Below, one piece after another: positions 17,291-25,014 of a stretch of DNA of 64,000 nucleotides. Origin of the DNA: Salinisphaera dokdonensis (lineage in GTDB: Bacteria; Pseudomonadota; Gammaproteobacteria; Nevskiales; Salinisphaeraceae); the NCBI RefSeq assembly GCF_040361215.1, contig NZ_APND01000004.1, positions 422,747 through 486,746 on the forward strand, written 5' to 3'. Both the position numbers and the translations under genes were made by a program. Within the stretch, counting starts at the first letter, position 1. Every line of letters starts with the position of its first letter. The notes beneath the pieces were generated by a model. That model did no database searches. It saw only the letters and a program-made list of their open reading frames with translations, and had not been told where the DNA came from.

Positions 17291-18603
17291 GGCGACTCCG
17301 GATATTGGATATTGCTATTGAATTCGATACGACCGTCACCGCCGGGCAGCGGCTCGGCGGTCAGGCTTTCGATATCGGCACGCAGGCGATGCGCGCGCTC
17401 GGCGGCACCGATCAATGCGCGTTCGGCATCGATGAGCTCACGACGGGCGGTCACGCGCTCGAGGTAGCTGTAGCGTCCGCGGTCGTACCCTCGCCGAATT
17501 TCGCTCAGTGCCTGTTCCTGCTGCGGAATAATCTGGTCTTGCAGGGTGCGGACTGTTTCTATGGCTTGCGCCCGGGCCTGATAAAGCGAGAACAGTCGCG
17601 CCCGCGTATCCAACAGCATGGCGCGTCGCTCCGCGCCCACGGCTTCGCCACGAGCTTCAGCTTCAGCGATGGCACCCTCGGCACGACTGGGCGAAAACAG
17701 CGGCACACTTGCGCCGAAGACCAACGCGGTATCGCTGGTATCCTCCAAGCGCTTTACACCAGCGCGCAGACTGATGTTGCTGTGGGTTTGCGACTGAGCA
17801 AGACGCAACTCGGCCTGGCGTATGCGACTTTCCGCCGTGAACTGTAGGAAGTCCGGATTGGCCTCGATACGCTCTGCCAATACATCGAACTCGCCGGGTG
17901 CGCCTACCGCGTAGAGATCGGAACGAATGGTCTCGAAGTCCGGCTTCGGCATGTTCCAGAGCGCAGCGAGTCGTAACAGGGCGGTTTCTAACTCACGCTC
18001 GGCGTCGGCCCGATTCAGCTGCGCACGTGCCAGTGCCGCTTTGGCGCGCGCGGCTTCAGCACGCGGCGCGCGCGCCGCATTGACACGTCGATTCACGCCC
18101 CTCAGAGCGTCGCGAGCAAGCTCGGACGCACGCTTGGCGACCGCTAGGCGTTCATCCGCTGCCGCGACCGCGTAGAAGCGACGCGCGACCGAGGCCAAAA
18201 CGTCGAGCTCCTGCGCTTTCTCTTGAATCGCAACCGCTCGCTGGCGCGCATCCACAACGCCGACTCGGGCATCGCGTTTACCGCCAAGTTCGATTACCTG
18301 CGAAAGCGCCAAGGTCGCTTCCGCGCGATCAAAGCCTCTCGCACTGCCTGTGCCGCCGAAGTCCTGTAGCTCGAACTGCAACTCGGGCGCGGGCCTTAGC
18401 GCGGCCGTATCGCGGCGACCACCGAGCGCGCGCTGCCTGTATGCGAAAACGCTCAGGCTCGGATTGCGTTCCAGGGCCCGTGAGATTGCATCGGAAAAAG
18501 TAAGCGGTGCTGGCGACGGGTTGACGTCCGGCGCGGCTGAAGCCGACACGCACCAAAGCATGAGACCCATCACGCAAGTGATGCGTCGAATACCAATATT
18601 CAT
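17287..18603 (-). CDS. czcC: CzcC-type outer-membrane factor (TolC family)
   Basis: Protein of 438 aa with a signal peptide (hydrophobic residues 7-22, cleavage after CVSASA) and two repeats of long coiled-coil helices as in TolC-family channels. Motif-like segments: DAISRALERNPSL near residue 38 and a second repeat starting around NPDFLQF. It completes the czcCBA tripartite pump and is the first of the three structural genes, 84 bases after the small czcI-like gene. No frame damage seen. Confidence 0.9.
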   Translation of the reverse strand: MNIGIRRITCVMGLMLWCVSASAAPDVNPSPAPLTFSDAISRALERNPSLSVFAYRQRALGGRRDTAALRPAPELQFELQDFGGTGSARGFDRAEATLALSQVIELGGKRDARVGVVDARQRAVAIQEKAQELDVLASVARRFYAVAAADERLAVAKRASELARDALRGVNRRVNAARAPRAEAARAKAALARAQLNRADAERELETALLRLAALWNMPKPDFETIRSDLYAVGAPGEFDVLAERIEANPDFLQFTAESRIRQAELRLAQSQTHSNISLRAGVKRLEDTSDTALVFGASVPLFSPSRAEGAIAEAEARGEAVGAERRAMLLDTRARLFSLYQARAQAIETVRTLQDQIIPQQEQALSEIRRGYDRGRYSYLERVTARRELIDAERALIGAAERAHRLRADIESLTAEPLPGGDGRIEFNSNIQYPESP

Positions 18604-18687
18604 TTGAAAACTCCTGCTAACGGCGCATACGCGCCGATGTGCCGCTGATAGAAAGCGGCAACGATTGCCTTCGATCAGGCCCTTTGA

Positions 18688-19068
18688 TCAGGCAATAGCA
18701 GGCGGGCCACGGGTAGGCGGCCGCTGGTAGTAAGCGGCAGGGTGAGGCGTTTCCTGCCCGTCTGGGAAATCGGGCTTAACCGAGGAGGCGGGGCCATCCA
18801 GCAGCACGCAGGCCAGAAAGACCGGAAGAATCCAGCCCATGCTGCTCTGATACTTGGCCGAGGTCGCTTGGGTCAGATGATTGGATGCGTCGTCAGACAA
18901 CTCGCTGTCTGACGCATGGCTGTCTGCGTGCGACTCGGCCGCCTGCAAATGGCTCTGGATCGAGGCCTCACTCGCGTCGATGCTGATATGGGCATGCAGA
19001 CCTGCTGCCTGCATCATGAGCATCATGACCGCGGCCAGTTGCAACCAGTATGTCTTTTTGAGCTGCAT
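18688..19068 (-). CDS. CzcI-like small periplasmic protein
   Basis: Protein of 126 aa with a Met-rich signal peptide (about residues 1-26), an exported His/Ser/Asp-rich segment (HISIDASEAS...ESHADSHASD), a hydrophobic stretch (MGWILPVFLACVLLDG) and a C-terminal proline tail YYQRPPTRGPPA. Small exported proteins of this type precede czcCBA operons and are described as regulators or metal buffers (CzcI). It is the first gene of the czc operon here. It resembles six other proteins in this window in architecture rather than in full sequence. Confidence 0.7.
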   Translation of the reverse strand: MQLKKTYWLQLAAVMMLMMQAAGLHAHISIDASEASIQSHLQAAESHADSHASDSELSDDASNHLTQATSAKYQSSMGWILPVFLACVLLDGPASSVKPDFPDGQETPHPAAYYQRPPTRGPPAIA

Positions 19069-19163
19069 GGAAAGCCTAGATCAAACCCCGGTCATAGCGT
19101 TAATTCTTAGCGGAACATCCTCGTTGCGGCGGCTAAGGTGTCACACGGTTTTTGCAAACCGAA

Positions 19164-19216
19164 CCCTATCAGTAGGGTGGCACATATTGACTGTATCCTA
19201 TCCAGGGGGATAGGAT
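19164..19216 (+). promoter_or_regulatory. Two palindromic operators at the dmeR promoter
   Basis: Two inverted repeats stand upstream of the CsoR/RcnR-type gene: CCCTA-TCAG-TAGGG (19164-19177) and ATCCTATCC-AGGG-GGATAGGAT (19195-19216), both with perfect arms. The second overlaps a promoter made of TTGACT (19187-19192) and TAGGAT (19211-19216, 18-base spacer). The G/C tracts flanked by AT resemble RcnR/CsoR-family operators, so autoregulation by the adjacent repressor is likely. They could also influence the divergent czc operon. Confidence 0.65.
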
Positions 19217-19223
19217 CAAGGCC

Positions 19224-19496
19224 ATGAGTACTCATACCACACACCCCGAGATCATCCGGCGGCTCAAACGCGCTCACGGTCACCTGCAAAGCGTCATCAA
19301 GATGCTGGAAGACGGCCGCGGCTGTCTTGAAACGACCCAGCAACTTCACGCCGTCGAACGGGCCATCACGAATGCGAAAAACACTTTGGTTCATGACCAT
19401 ATCGATCACTGCTTTGATGAACGCTTTTTCGAAAAAGGCGCTGTAGAGGCACGCGTTTTGATGGAAGAGTTCAAAGCGATTACCAAGTACCTATGA
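19224..19496 (+). CDS. Metal-sensing repressor of the CsoR/RcnR family (DmeR-like)
   Basis: All-helical protein of 90 aa. Candidate metal ligands are His 3/His 7 near the N-terminus, Cys 34, His 59, His 62 and Cys 63 (VHDHIDHC). The Cys-His-His layout resembles RcnR/DmeR-type Ni/Co sensors more than Cu(I) CsoR. In this family metal binding releases DNA. It overlaps the CDF exporter gene by 4 bases, as in dmeRF pairs. The -10 box ends 7 bases before the ATG, so the message may be nearly leaderless. Confidence 0.85.
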   Translation: MSTHTTHPEIIRRLKRAHGHLQSVIKMLEDGRGCLETTQQLHAVERAITNAKNTLVHDHIDHCFDERFFEKGAVEARVLMEEFKAITKYL

Positions 19497-20512
19497 AAAA
19501 ACCAGCGTCGATTATCAAAGCGACTCTGAGCTGGCTGGGTTTCGGCGGTCCGGAGGATCATGCGCATAAGCATCGTGCCCATCATCACAATCACGATAGC
19601 GAGCATGGCCACACGCACGGCGTGGTCGACCCGAGCATCGCCACTACAGAGCGCGGCATCTGGGCGATCAAATGGTCGTTCGTAATCCTCGCGATCACTT
19701 TCTTAGGTCAGCTCGGGATCGTGTTGATCTCCGGCAGCGTGGCGCTACTTGCCGATACAATCCACAATCTGGGTGATGCCGCCACGGCAATTCCACTCTG
19801 GGTCGCGTTTCGTCTCATTCAACGCGGCACCAGTAAGCGGTTCACCTACGGTTATGGACGTGTCGAAGATCTGGCCGGTGTACTGATCGTATTGATTATT
19901 CTCTTCAGCGCGCTGGTGGCGGGCTATCAGGCGATCGACCGATTGCTGGATCCACAACCCATCCGGCATCTGCTCTGGGTGGCTGTCGCTGGAGTGATTG
20001 GTTTTATCGGTAACGAATTGGTGGCCGTTTTTCGGATCCGAGTCGGCCGCCAGATGAATAGCGCCGCCCTGGTCGCCGATGGCTACCACGCCCGTACCGA
20101 TGGTCTGACCAGCCTTGCAGTAGTCGGTGGCGCGGCGGGGGTTTGGCTGGGATTTCCGCTTGCTGATCCAATCGTCGGCCTGCTGATTACAGCCGCGATT
20201 TTCGCTATTGTCTGGCAATCTGGAAAAGCCATTTTTAGTCGCTTGCTCGATGGCGTAGATCCGCAGGTAATCGACGATATCCGACATGCCGCTGCGCACG
20301 TCGATAACATCCGTGATGTGTCTAACGTTCGGGCGCGGTGGCTAGGGCACCAGTTGGTTGCTGAACTCGATATAACATTGGTAGGCAATGCCACGATAGA
20401 TCAAGCAAATACTGTGGCGAGTGATGTGGAAAATGAACTGGTGAGTCATCTGCCCGCGCTACAGTCGGCGCACATCCGCATCCGACCGCCGTCTACAAAC
20501 GACGCGGCTTGA
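19493..20512 (+). CDS. Cation diffusion facilitator exporter (DmeF/CzcD-like)
   Basis: Protein of 339 aa. A His-rich N-terminus (DHAHKHRAHHHNHD, then EHGHTHG) precedes six membrane helices. The transport-site motifs are DTIHNLGD in TM2 and DGYHARTD in TM5, followed by a cytosolic C-terminal domain of about 85 residues. CDF proteins export Zn/Co/Ni/Cd by proton antiport across the inner membrane. It is translationally coupled to the upstream regulator, implying metal-induced expression. The His-rich segment likely binds metal. Confidence 0.9.
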   Translation: MKKPASIIKATLSWLGFGGPEDHAHKHRAHHHNHDSEHGHTHGVVDPSIATTERGIWAIKWSFVILAITFLGQLGIVLISGSVALLADTIHNLGDAATAIPLWVAFRLIQRGTSKRFTYGYGRVEDLAGVLIVLIILFSALVAGYQAIDRLLDPQPIRHLLWVAVAGVIGFIGNELVAVFRIRVGRQMNSAALVADGYHARTDGLTSLAVVGGAAGVWLGFPLADPIVGLLITAAIFAIVWQSGKAIFSRLLDGVDPQVIDDIRHAAAHVDNIRDVSNVRARWLGHQLVAELDITLVGNATIDQANTVASDVENELVSHLPALQSAHIRIRPPSTNDAA

Positions 20513-20813
20513 CTAGCCGAAACACCCGGCGCATATCATTAAGGACCTAGGTAATTGGCAAGCGCCAAAGCGCGTGGGCCGGCCTTTTGTACCGGTGGAC
20601 AGTACCGCTGACAATAAAAGCCTGCGCCAAGCGATGCGCTCGACCCGATGCAAGGCAGACCAGATCGCCTAGCGCCCACGAGCACCACCCGTTTCGCTCG
20701 CGCCGATGCTGCCAGCCGGCGCCAACGGTAAACTCTCAAGAATCGGCCCAACTAAGCAACGACCGAATCCCGCAACACACCGGCCGGCATTCAGCCGAGA
20801 TGAGGAGTGCTCC
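20513..20813. other. Non-coding; possible aminopeptidase-gene debris
   Basis: No intact gene. On the minus strand between about 20540 and 20705 one frame reads AKRVVLVG and neighbouring frames read LLSAVLSTGTK, which loosely recalls the N-terminal domain of leucyl aminopeptidases. The similarity is spread over several frames and is too weak for a firm call. Confidence 0.25.
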
Positions 20814-20951
20814 ATGCACACCGAAAGCATCAGCAACTGGAAACACGATCACAGATTCGCTCAGGATCAATCCACGGCGGCTATATTGGCGCTTTGCTGC
20901 TGGCGATCTTACGGCGGTCATGGTTTGAATAGAGTATCGACCGCCCCCTGA
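20814..20951 (+). pseudogene. N-terminal remnant of a second DmeF-type CDF gene
   Basis: The frame begins MHTESISNWKHDHRF, which matches the conserved His-rich N-terminus of DmeF exporters (H.HS...W.H.H.F...). After about residue 20 the similarity moves to the +1 frame (RFAAGDLTAVMV, resembling the start of TM1, 'VVALTAVMMVVEI'), then ends. So the gene is both frameshifted and truncated. It lies 300 bases after the intact CDF exporter gene but is not a copy of it, since the N-termini differ. Confidence 0.55.
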
Positions 20952-21052
20952 GTCAAGTCGCGATTCAATCTACTTCCGACGCCCGCAACTCACGTCGTTA
21001 CTCAGCACATCACGCTCTTGAATTTTACCTAACCGCAACTACCTTCGATCAC

Positions 21053-21409
21053 ATGCGTCTTCTGTTGGCACTAACACTTTTATTGACTACGTTCGCCACG
21101 CAGGCCAGCGAACAAACGGCGCCGAGCATTTCGACCCAGTTCGCCGGGGCCCACGCGCAATCCACAATCGGCAGCGAACCGACAAAAGCCGCATATACCA
21201 TCGACGATGGACATCGCGATGGCTCAGAGGATCAGACGCACCAAGAATGCGCATCTGTCGGCCATTGCGCATCGAGTGCTCTAGGCGCTAGTAGTACTGT
21301 ATTCATATCAGACTATAATTCTGCGCTAAAGCCTGCTGCGTTTACACAGGCGCAAGTTGGCAGCGGCTTTACGTCCCCACCATACCGTCCTCCCGCCACA
21401 GGATCGTAG
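21053..21409 (+). CDS. Small secreted protein with proline C-terminal tail
   Basis: Protein of 118 aa with a clear signal peptide (MRLLLALTLLLTTFATQA). A polar mature region has one Cys-containing segment (HQECASVGHCASS), and the tail is SPPYRPPATGS. The tail and the HxxCxxxxHC-like segment match the protein encoded at 38459 (PPYRPPS tail, CCCSVMGHCSS), so the two form a family. CopL/CzcI-type metal regulators and DUF2946-like proteins share this architecture. No clear ribosome site precedes the ATG. Likely a periplasmic metal-responsive protein; function inferred. Confidence 0.65.
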   Translation: MRLLLALTLLLTTFATQASEQTAPSISTQFAGAHAQSTIGSEPTKAAYTIDDGHRDGSEDQTHQECASVGHCASSALGASSTVFISDYNSALKPAAFTQAQVGSGFTSPPYRPPATGS

Positions 21410-21598
21410 CCTTTTCGCATTGACACCGGCTTAAACGCGCCTGGAATAAGCAAACGCTAATCAAATTTGCTTTTGTCCGCTGGCCTGAGCCGTGCTCTGA
21501 GCTATAAATGCGAATTGTCAGCCTGAGCCAACACGAGCTAGCAAACGCAGATCGCGCTTTGCAGCTTCATCATTGATATGAATTACGGGAGTGAACTC

Positions 21599-21967
21599 AT
21601 GCACATCTCAAATGTTAATCCGTCCGCATCACATTGGTTTATCGCGACTTCTCTATTTCTCAGTAGCGTTATATTCATGACCGCCAGCGCTGGGGTAGGA
21701 CATGGAGCCGAATCAGCCGACAATACGGCATCAAGAGATCCTCAGGCGGTGGTAAATGTCGAAGCCAGTTCCAAGACGGTTACCCCTAGTCGTGGCGACA
21801 GCGGTTCGAGAGGCGCCGACGATTACGACGTAATTGACCACTCAGGCGAGCCTGGGCGACCCTCCGAAAGCACACCCACACGTGGTGCGAAAAAGGAGAA
21901 TCAGGAAGGCCAAGACCATACTGATCCGCAGTCGCATATTCACGCTGGCTCTCACAATAGCGACTAA
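21599..21967 (+). CDS. Hypothetical exported protein, Asp/His/Ser-rich
   Basis: I use the ATG at 21599, with GGGAG upstream; an ATG at 21578 lacks a site. The 122-aa product has an N-terminal hydrophobic segment (FIATSLFLSSVIFMTASA), then a low-complexity, acidic, Ser/Asp/Glu-rich region ending SHIHAGSHNSD. There is no cysteine and no recognised domain. A strong hairpin follows 38 bases after the stop. The His-containing tail and the island context suggest metal binding, but I do not recognise the family. Confidence 0.5.
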   Translation: MHISNVNPSASHWFIATSLFLSSVIFMTASAGVGHGAESADNTASRDPQAVVNVEASSKTVTPSRGDSGSRGADDYDVIDHSGEPGRPSESTPTRGAKKENQEGQDHTDPQSHIHAGSHNSD

Positions 21968-22004
21968 ATTTCGCTCGAAGAGAGCAGCGTAACGTCGCTT
22001 AACA

Positions 22005-22031
22005 AAGGGGACAGCGGTTAGCTGTCCCCTT
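22005..22031 (+). terminator. Hairpin terminator after the 21599 gene
   Basis: Perfect 11-bp stem AAGGGGACAGC / GCTGTCCCCTT with a five-base loop GGTTA. There is no U-tract, but its position just after the gene supports termination. Confidence 0.6.
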
Positions 22032-22211
22032 CCCCTGCCTCGCAGTTTTGCCGCTATTGATGGCCCAGTGAATTCGAACAGATTAAGAATACGGCCCGGA
22101 ATTCAAATTAACATCGCGATAGCGAACGCACTCTTGAGTGGTTAAGGCTGTCTATGGCCTTCGTAATGTATATAAGGATCTATTCACCCACTTACACATG
22201 AGCCCTAAGAA

Positions 22212-22319
22212 GTGACTCCTATCTCTGGCGTCGGTGAAACTTCGCGGCAAGTTGGAATGGCTGTCGATACGCTGCGCGGTTACGAGAAAATTGGGCTGTC
22301 GCCGCGCGTTGCGCGGTCG
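22212..22319 (+). pseudogene. N-terminal remnant of a MerR-family regulator
   Basis: From the GTG at 22212 the frame reads GETSRQVGMAVDTLRGYEKI then GLSPRVARS, which is the MerR winged-helix start (IGE.A...GV...TLRYYE.IGLL.P). The canonical RYYE has become RGYE. After residue 36 the sequence runs without a gap into P-type ATPase code in another frame, so a deletion joined the two genes near 22315. Confidence 0.75.
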
Positions 22320-22674
22320 GTGACGGCATCAACGACGCGCCGGCGCTGATGCCGGCCGATATCCGCATCGCCATGGGGCCGGGTACCAACATCGCCATCG
22401 ACGCAGCCGATATCATCATCCTCAATGGCCAACTCGGCGCGGTGATCACCGCTTGGGAGGTCAGCCGCTGGGGTATCGCAAGATGTCGCAGAACCTAGGC
22501 TTGGCCTTTTGTTTAACGGCATCGGCATCTCTCCGGCCGTTCCCGGTCTGATCTACCCCCGTTTGGACGCTGGTGGCCATGGCCGCCAGCGCGACCGCGA
22601 TCTTCGTCAACTCACTCTGGCAGCGGCCAAGGATGTTCTTCGATGCGTTGGCGAGTAGCAAAAAGCGCGCTTAA
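22313..22674 (+). pseudogene. C-terminal remnant of a heavy-metal P-type ATPase
   Basis: The frame starts VGDGINDAPALMPADIRIAM, the P-type ATPase hinge motif, continues through AIDAADIIILNGQLGAVI and YRKMSQNLGLAF, then FNGIGISPAVPGLIYP, VWTLVAMAASATA and SLWQRPRMF, ending at a TAA at 22672. At least three frameshifts separate these pieces, so it is inactive. The FNGIG and AMAASATA motifs place it among P1B metal ATPases. The missing N-terminal portion was lost in the deletion that fused it to merR. A second fragment of the same type lies at 25745-26125. Confidence 0.8.
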
Positions 22675-22676
22675 TA

Positions 22677-23247
22677 ATGGGCTTATATCACGACATAGCG
22701 CTCTACCAAGGCTTCGTTACATGGCCATACTTAACCGGCACTTGGCGCCCTATCACCGGCGTGTCTTGCGCGCAGGCGACATACTGGAGATCGGCATCGG
22801 TTCCGGCTTCAAACTGCCATTTTATGGACCCGAATGTCCGGGGCCTCCACGACTTGGGCCCGTCTCCACAACTGGTTCGCATCACGCGGCGTGCGCCAGA
22901 CCGCTCCGCCCGTTTGATTGCGCTGATCGAGGGTTCAGCGAAAGCCAGCCCGGTTGATGACAAAGGCATCGATCCGATCGCGACGACTCGGGCTCTGTGC
23001 AGCACCCTTCATACAAGCCGGGTGCTCGCAGAATGCGCGGCGGGATTAATGCCAGCGGCCAATTGTTATTCGCCAAACATGGCCGGCGCCGGATGGCCCA
23101 CGGCCTAACGCCTTTCTCGCCGAAGGTGTGCAGTGGTTCCAACTTGGAAGGAATTGGTCGCAAAAGGTCGCATTGACTGAATACACATCGAAACCGGCTA
23201 CATAAAACGCCTCGTGGCTTATATGTGCGAAGGCCGGGCCGTCCGGA
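22677..23247 (+). pseudogene. Decayed class I SAM-dependent methyltransferase
   Basis: Starts MGLYHDIALY three bases after the ATPase remnant's stop. Pieces in changing frames follow the order of one methyltransferase family: GDILEIGIGSGFKLPFYGP (SAM motif I), DLGPSPQLVR, LIEGSAKASPVDDK, TTRALCST, and a C-terminal IETGYIKRLVAYMCEGRAVR. Several frameshifts and stops make it non-functional. The order merR, ATPase, methyltransferase suggests an ancestral metal-resistance operon. Confidence 0.7.
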
Positions 23248-23312
23248 AACAAACGCTGCATTATCCACCCGGCTGCCCGAAAAAATACCGACCCCGTACC
23301 ACACTCCGGGTA

Positions 23313-23341
23313 TTGTTTACAGCATATTCGTGGCATATATT
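23313..23341 (+). promoter_or_regulatory. Promoter of the 23348 gene, apparently leaderless
   Basis: TTGTTT (23313-23318), a 17-base spacer and TATATT (23336-23341) end six bases before the ATG at 23348. A start of transcription at the normal distance would fall at or beside the ATG, and no ribosome site precedes it. The same geometry is found before the paralogue at 33748. Confidence 0.5.
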
Positions 23342-23347
23342 GAAAGC

Positions 23348-23677
23348 ATGAAGTCTACCGTGCTCCACGCGCTGATCTTGATGCTGGTATTCACCAGCGT
23401 GCTGGCCAGTCCAGCGGTCATGGCGTGGACCATGCCGGCCGAGAACGCGTCAAGCGATTGCTCGTTATGTCAGGCCGACACCACGAAGCCGCAGCACTCA
23501 ACCGCGGCGACTTCGACTTGCGCAGTGGCCATCTGCGGCATGATGGCTGATGTTGCGCATAACACTGCCGGGGTTACGCCCCTGCCACCTGCGGTGCCCA
23601 CGTTTCATATCGAAACGCATTTGGGCCGCCAACTCGAAGGGCCCGACCCTTTTCCCCCGCGAGCTATCCACGCTTGA
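23348..23677 (+). CDS. Small secreted Cys-containing protein, EGPDPFPPR family
   Basis: Start taken at the ATG at 23348 because the signal peptide (MKSTVLHALILMLVFTSVLASPAVMA) begins there; the frame is open further upstream through methyltransferase debris. The product is 109 aa. The mature region has Cys pairs (DCSLC, TCAVAIC) and ends GRQLEGPDPFPPRAIHA. The protein at 33748 shares LASPA.M, the CAM/CGM segment and GRLLEGPDPFPPR, so the two are paralogues. The role is unknown; the architecture resembles CopL/CzcI-type periplasmic metal proteins. The DUF411 gene follows 157 bases downstream. Confidence 0.7.
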   Translation: MKSTVLHALILMLVFTSVLASPAVMAWTMPAENASSDCSLCQADTTKPQHSTAATSTCAVAICGMMADVAHNTAGVTPLPPAVPTFHIETHLGRQLEGPDPFPPRAIHA

Positions 23678-23834
23678 TCTGACTGACGCCTGAGCGCGTC
23701 ACAAACTCCGGCTGAGCTTACACAGACCGCGCCTCTGCGGTCAGTGCTGGTCTGTCATGCGACATCAACCATTACGTCGCATGTGCACGCCTAACGGCTT
23801 TCCGGAACTCCCTAGATCACGTGGAGTTCTTCCG

Positions 23835-24287
23835 ATGACCCAACTACGTAATGCGACCGTGGCGCGCCTAACGCTCATGCTCGTTCTGTTTATCTCGACC
23901 GGCGCGGCCATCGCGGCACCGGTACAGGCTCGCCTTTACCACAACCCGGGCTGCATGTGCTGTGAGCAGTACGCCGACTACCTCAACGCCAAGGGGTATG
24001 AGGTGGACGTGCTCGACACGGACGATATGGCGGCTCTCAACGAAAAGCACGGCGTCGAACCGGCGTTGTCGTCTTGTCACACCACTCTCATCGGCGACTA
24101 CGTCGTCGTCGGGCATGTACCTGAGCCGGTCGTTGCCAAGCTGCTGCGCGAGGAACCCGATATCCGAGGTATCGCTCTACCCGGCATGCCGAGCGGCTCG
24201 CCGGGCATGCCCGGCAAAAAGAGCGAACCCCTTTTATTTGGTTTCGTTATCAAAACGCTAGGTGGTGACGTTTACACCACTCATTGA
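23835..24287 (+). CDS. DUF411 periplasmic metal-binding protein
   Basis: Start at the ATG at 23835, with GGAG 8 bases upstream; 150 aa. Signal peptide about 1-28, then the family motifs: HNPGCMCCEQYADYL (Cys 40, 42, 43), SCHT (Cys 81, His 82), GHVPEPVV and the closing PGMPSGSPGMPG. DUF411 proteins are exported, occur in copper and silver resistance clusters, and are thought to bind Cu(I) with the CxCC and Cys-His residues. It starts a short plus-strand run of copper-type genes reaching the peroxiredoxin. Confidence 0.85.
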   Translation: MTQLRNATVARLTLMLVLFISTGAAIAAPVQARLYHNPGCMCCEQYADYLNAKGYEVDVLDTDDMAALNEKHGVEPALSSCHTTLIGDYVVVGHVPEPVVAKLLREEPDIRGIALPGMPSGSPGMPGKKSEPLLFGFVIKTLGGDVYTTH

Positions 24288-24320
24288 GTCCGTGTTAAGT
24301 CAATTACCGAGGTAAAAACG

Positions 24321-24650
24321 ATGAAAAGCTGTAATTCCGAAGAATCGACGTCGTCGCCCGACCCCGTTCCTCCAGCCCGGCGCTGGCTCGAACCCCGCAG
24401 CGTATTAGTCGGCGGCGTGGCCGCCGCGGCGGTCGGGCTTGTATTCAACTGGGACTGGGTCGTGGCCATCGGAGCCGTCCCGCTGCTGTTCACCCTGCCC
24501 TGCATGATCATGATGGGTTGGATGATGTGGAGTATGCGGCCGACCGCTACCGATGACGCGACGTCCCGGCAGGAACCAGATACTCAAACCCGTTATACAA
24601 AGCAGATCGCGCCGTCGAGCGCACCTTCCGACCAATCCAAAGAGGACTAG
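24321..24650 (+). CDS. Small two-helix membrane protein
   Basis: Protein of 109 aa with a good ribosome site (GAGG 7 bases before the ATG). Two hydrophobic segments: VLVGGVAAAAVGLVF and VVAIGAVPLLFTLPCMIMM, the second leading into a Met/Trp-rich GWMMWSM. Cytosolic tails are polar. The Cys/Met-rich second helix recalls small membrane proteins of copper clusters (DUF2933-like), but I cannot assign a family. It is 33 bases after the DUF411 gene and 4 bases before the Met-rich gene, so it is probably in the same transcript. Confidence 0.6.
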   Translation: MKSCNSEESTSSPDPVPPARRWLEPRSVLVGGVAAAAVGLVFNWDWVVAIGAVPLLFTLPCMIMMGWMMWSMRPTATDDATSRQEPDTQTRYTKQIAPSSAPSDQSKED

Positions 24651-24654
24651 AACC

Positions 24655-24945
24655 ATGCGTACAACAGTCAAAACAATCATCGCCGCTGCCCTGATCGCGG
24701 GCGTGCCCGCCGTATTCGCCGCAACGCAAGGCGAAGACGCGAAGCCGGCATCCGAGGGCAACATGGGCCACATGATGCAAGGCCAGGAGGGCAAGGGCCA
24801 CGGCATGGGCATGATGGGCGATGGCAACATGCCCATGATGAAAATGATGGGTCAGATGAACGACATGATGGAAACCTGCAACAAGATGATGCAGAGCAAG
24901 ATGGAGAATATGAACGGCCCGGACGGTTCGACCGACAAGGGTTAG
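24655..24945 (+). CDS. Met/His-rich periplasmic copper-binding-type protein
   Basis: Start at the ATG at 24655, with AGAGGA 8 bases upstream; 96 aa. Signal peptide to about AVFA (residue 22). The mature part is dominated by Met and His: GHMMQ, GHGMGMMG, MPMMKMMGQM, ending in a helix NDMMETCNKMMQSKME. Such Met-motifs bind Cu(I)/Ag(I) in the periplasm. A similar helix (M..MVLHMEEMLASCEALI) is in the product of the gene at 34553. No enzymatic domain. Low complexity rules out a more exact call. Confidence 0.7.
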   Translation: MRTTVKTIIAAALIAGVPAVFAATQGEDAKPASEGNMGHMMQGQEGKGHGMGMMGDGNMPMMKMMGQMNDMMETCNKMMQSKMENMNGPDGSTDKG

Positions 24946-25014
24946 ACACAACCGCGCCGGCGGCCACCGGAATTGAGGCCGCCGGCCTCTTCTTCATCGA
25001 ACAGGAGTATAGAA

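Noticed and set aside
24547..24951. His-rich frame opposite the Met-rich 24655 gene
   Set aside because: ATG/CAT complementarity turns Met codons into His codons on the other strand; it is a mirror artefact.
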